21,799 bases of DNA from DAOUTY01 sp964453665. GTDB lineage: Bacteria; Chloroflexota; Dehalococcoidia; SZUA-161. A program made the translations under genes and the position numbers. The DNA lies in NCBI GenBank assembly GCA_964453665.1, contig CAYVQT010000051.1, positions 1 through 21,799 of the forward strand, written 5' to 3'. Shown in pieces: positions 21,367-21,799 of this stretch; positions within the stretch are counted from its first letter, which is position 1, and each line of letters starts with the position of its first letter. The notes beneath the pieces were generated by a model. That model was given only the letters and a program-made list of their open reading frames with translations. It was not told where the DNA came from and ran no database searches.

Positions 21367-21799
21367 CGCTACTCTCCCATGCTATCATCAGTCCAGTACT
21401 TAGCTATGTAAATCAGCGTTATAATAGAGATTCTTCGCTACGCTCAGAATGACAGTAATATTATATGTCACCCTGAACGAAGTAAAGGGTCTCCATATAC
21501 GAAACAAAGTAACGCTCATTTCCGCAACGAGGTACTAGAACACGCCTACTACCCATCCCTATCGAAGCAAATGCAATTATAGGTGAAGGATGGACTGGAG
21601 GCAAACTTTCAAGCATACCGGAACTCTGGCAGCAATCCACCGGAGACCAATGATCCGGAAGAGGACAGCTTAGTTCCCGATAGTCAAGAGAGTGCCCACC
21701 GTTAATTACTCTTACCCGAGGGTTAGCCCAGGTGATAATTAAAGCTACGTATTGCGTCAAATAAAACTGTTACCGAACTGGGGTCGTTGCCTCAAATAC
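21367..21799. other. Gene-free end region with one inverted repeat
   Basis: 433 bp without a supported gene. Contains the inverted repeat 21427-21493 and, further on, a weak plus-strand 40-codon frame (GTG 21583 to 21705, acidic) that I do not trust. It includes the upstream region of the HPRT fusion gene, in which I see no clear -35/-10 pair. Confidence 0.5.
21427..21493. repeat. Imperfect inverted repeat GAGA..TGACA / TGTCA..TCTC
   Basis: Left arm GAGATTCTTCGCTACGCTCAG then AATGACA; right arm TGTCACCCTGAACGAAGTAA then AGGGTCTC. The arms pair along 28 positions with several mismatches, around AT-rich GTAATATTATA. This is the common bacterial dispersed hairpin ('TTCTTCGCT..CAGAATGACA' type). 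Confidence 0.7.

Noticed and set aside
21583..21705. Plus-strand 40-codon acidic frame with GTG start, preceded in the same frame by another open stretch ending at TAG
   Set aside because: Amino-acid content is plausible but there is no clear ribosome site or homology I can name; too weak to call a gene.
21461..21760. 99-codon minus-strand frame at the window end
   Set aside because: It runs through part of the dispersed inverted repeat and has mixed, non-protein-like composition; no Shine-Dalgarno.

Overview
The window is bacterial, densely coded and moderately GC-rich. Genes sit in short directons on both strands, separated by gaps full of palindromic repeats. Gene content (LemA/HtpX with a TFIIB-type zinc-ribbon protein, several tiny zinc ribbons, a pseudopilin-like lipoprotein, envelope-sugar enzymes, repeat-associated transposase) is compatible with an uncultivated Chloroflexota/Dehalococcoidia-like genome. 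No rRNA or housekeeping marker settles this, so the taxonomy is only a suggestion. Many genes have a sigma70-type promoter with an exact TTGACA and exactly 17 bases to the -10 box, which helps fix starts and operon boundaries.

Layout. 1-1483: a minus-strand secreted lipoprotein with a pseudopilin-like C-terminus. 1673-3008: a minus-strand operon of a polysaccharide deacetylase, a 45-residue stump of a GT4 glycosyltransferase, and a zinc-ribbon membrane protein. 3171-5831: divergent plus-strand operon of an alpha/alpha-toroid (prenyltransferase-like) protein, a SAM methyltransferase and a radical SAM/SPASM enzyme. With the deacetylase this looks like a small envelope-glycan or modified-metabolite locus. 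5832-6217: repeats. 6218-7833: cysteine synthase, convergent with RNase HII. 7834-8230: a 112-bp tandem double-hairpin repeat plus a perfect palindrome. 8231-9004: TylF-type methyltransferase. 9030-10003: minus-strand Rieske-like and cyclic-nucleotide-binding-domain proteins. 10124-12430: minus-strand operon of zinc-ribbon protein, LemA and an HtpX-like M48 protease (membrane quality control). 12526-13755: GT4 glycosyltransferase with a probably leaderless promoter. 13756-14711: a repeat/transposase island with a frameshifted RAYT (REP-associated tyrosine transposase) flanked and interrupted by members of its own palindrome family. 14716-18873: a large alpha-2-macroglobulin lipoprotein with an intact thioester. 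18874-19461: repeats and a small zinc-ribbon protein. 19462-19930: a regulatory region with 11-bp phased direct repeats and a strong plus-strand promoter driving a short structured RNA. 19912-21366: a GAF / nuclease-like / hypoxanthine phosphoribosyltransferase fusion. 21367-21799: repeat DNA and no convincing gene.

The items most worth a second look are the ~123-nt structured RNA at 19808-19930, which ends inside the 3' end of the opposing gene; the three-part GAF/PD-(D/E)XK-like/HPRT protein; and the family of palindromes that keep their outer arms and their self-complementarity while the centre changes. There are no CRISPR arrays, tRNAs or rRNAs in the window that I can see.
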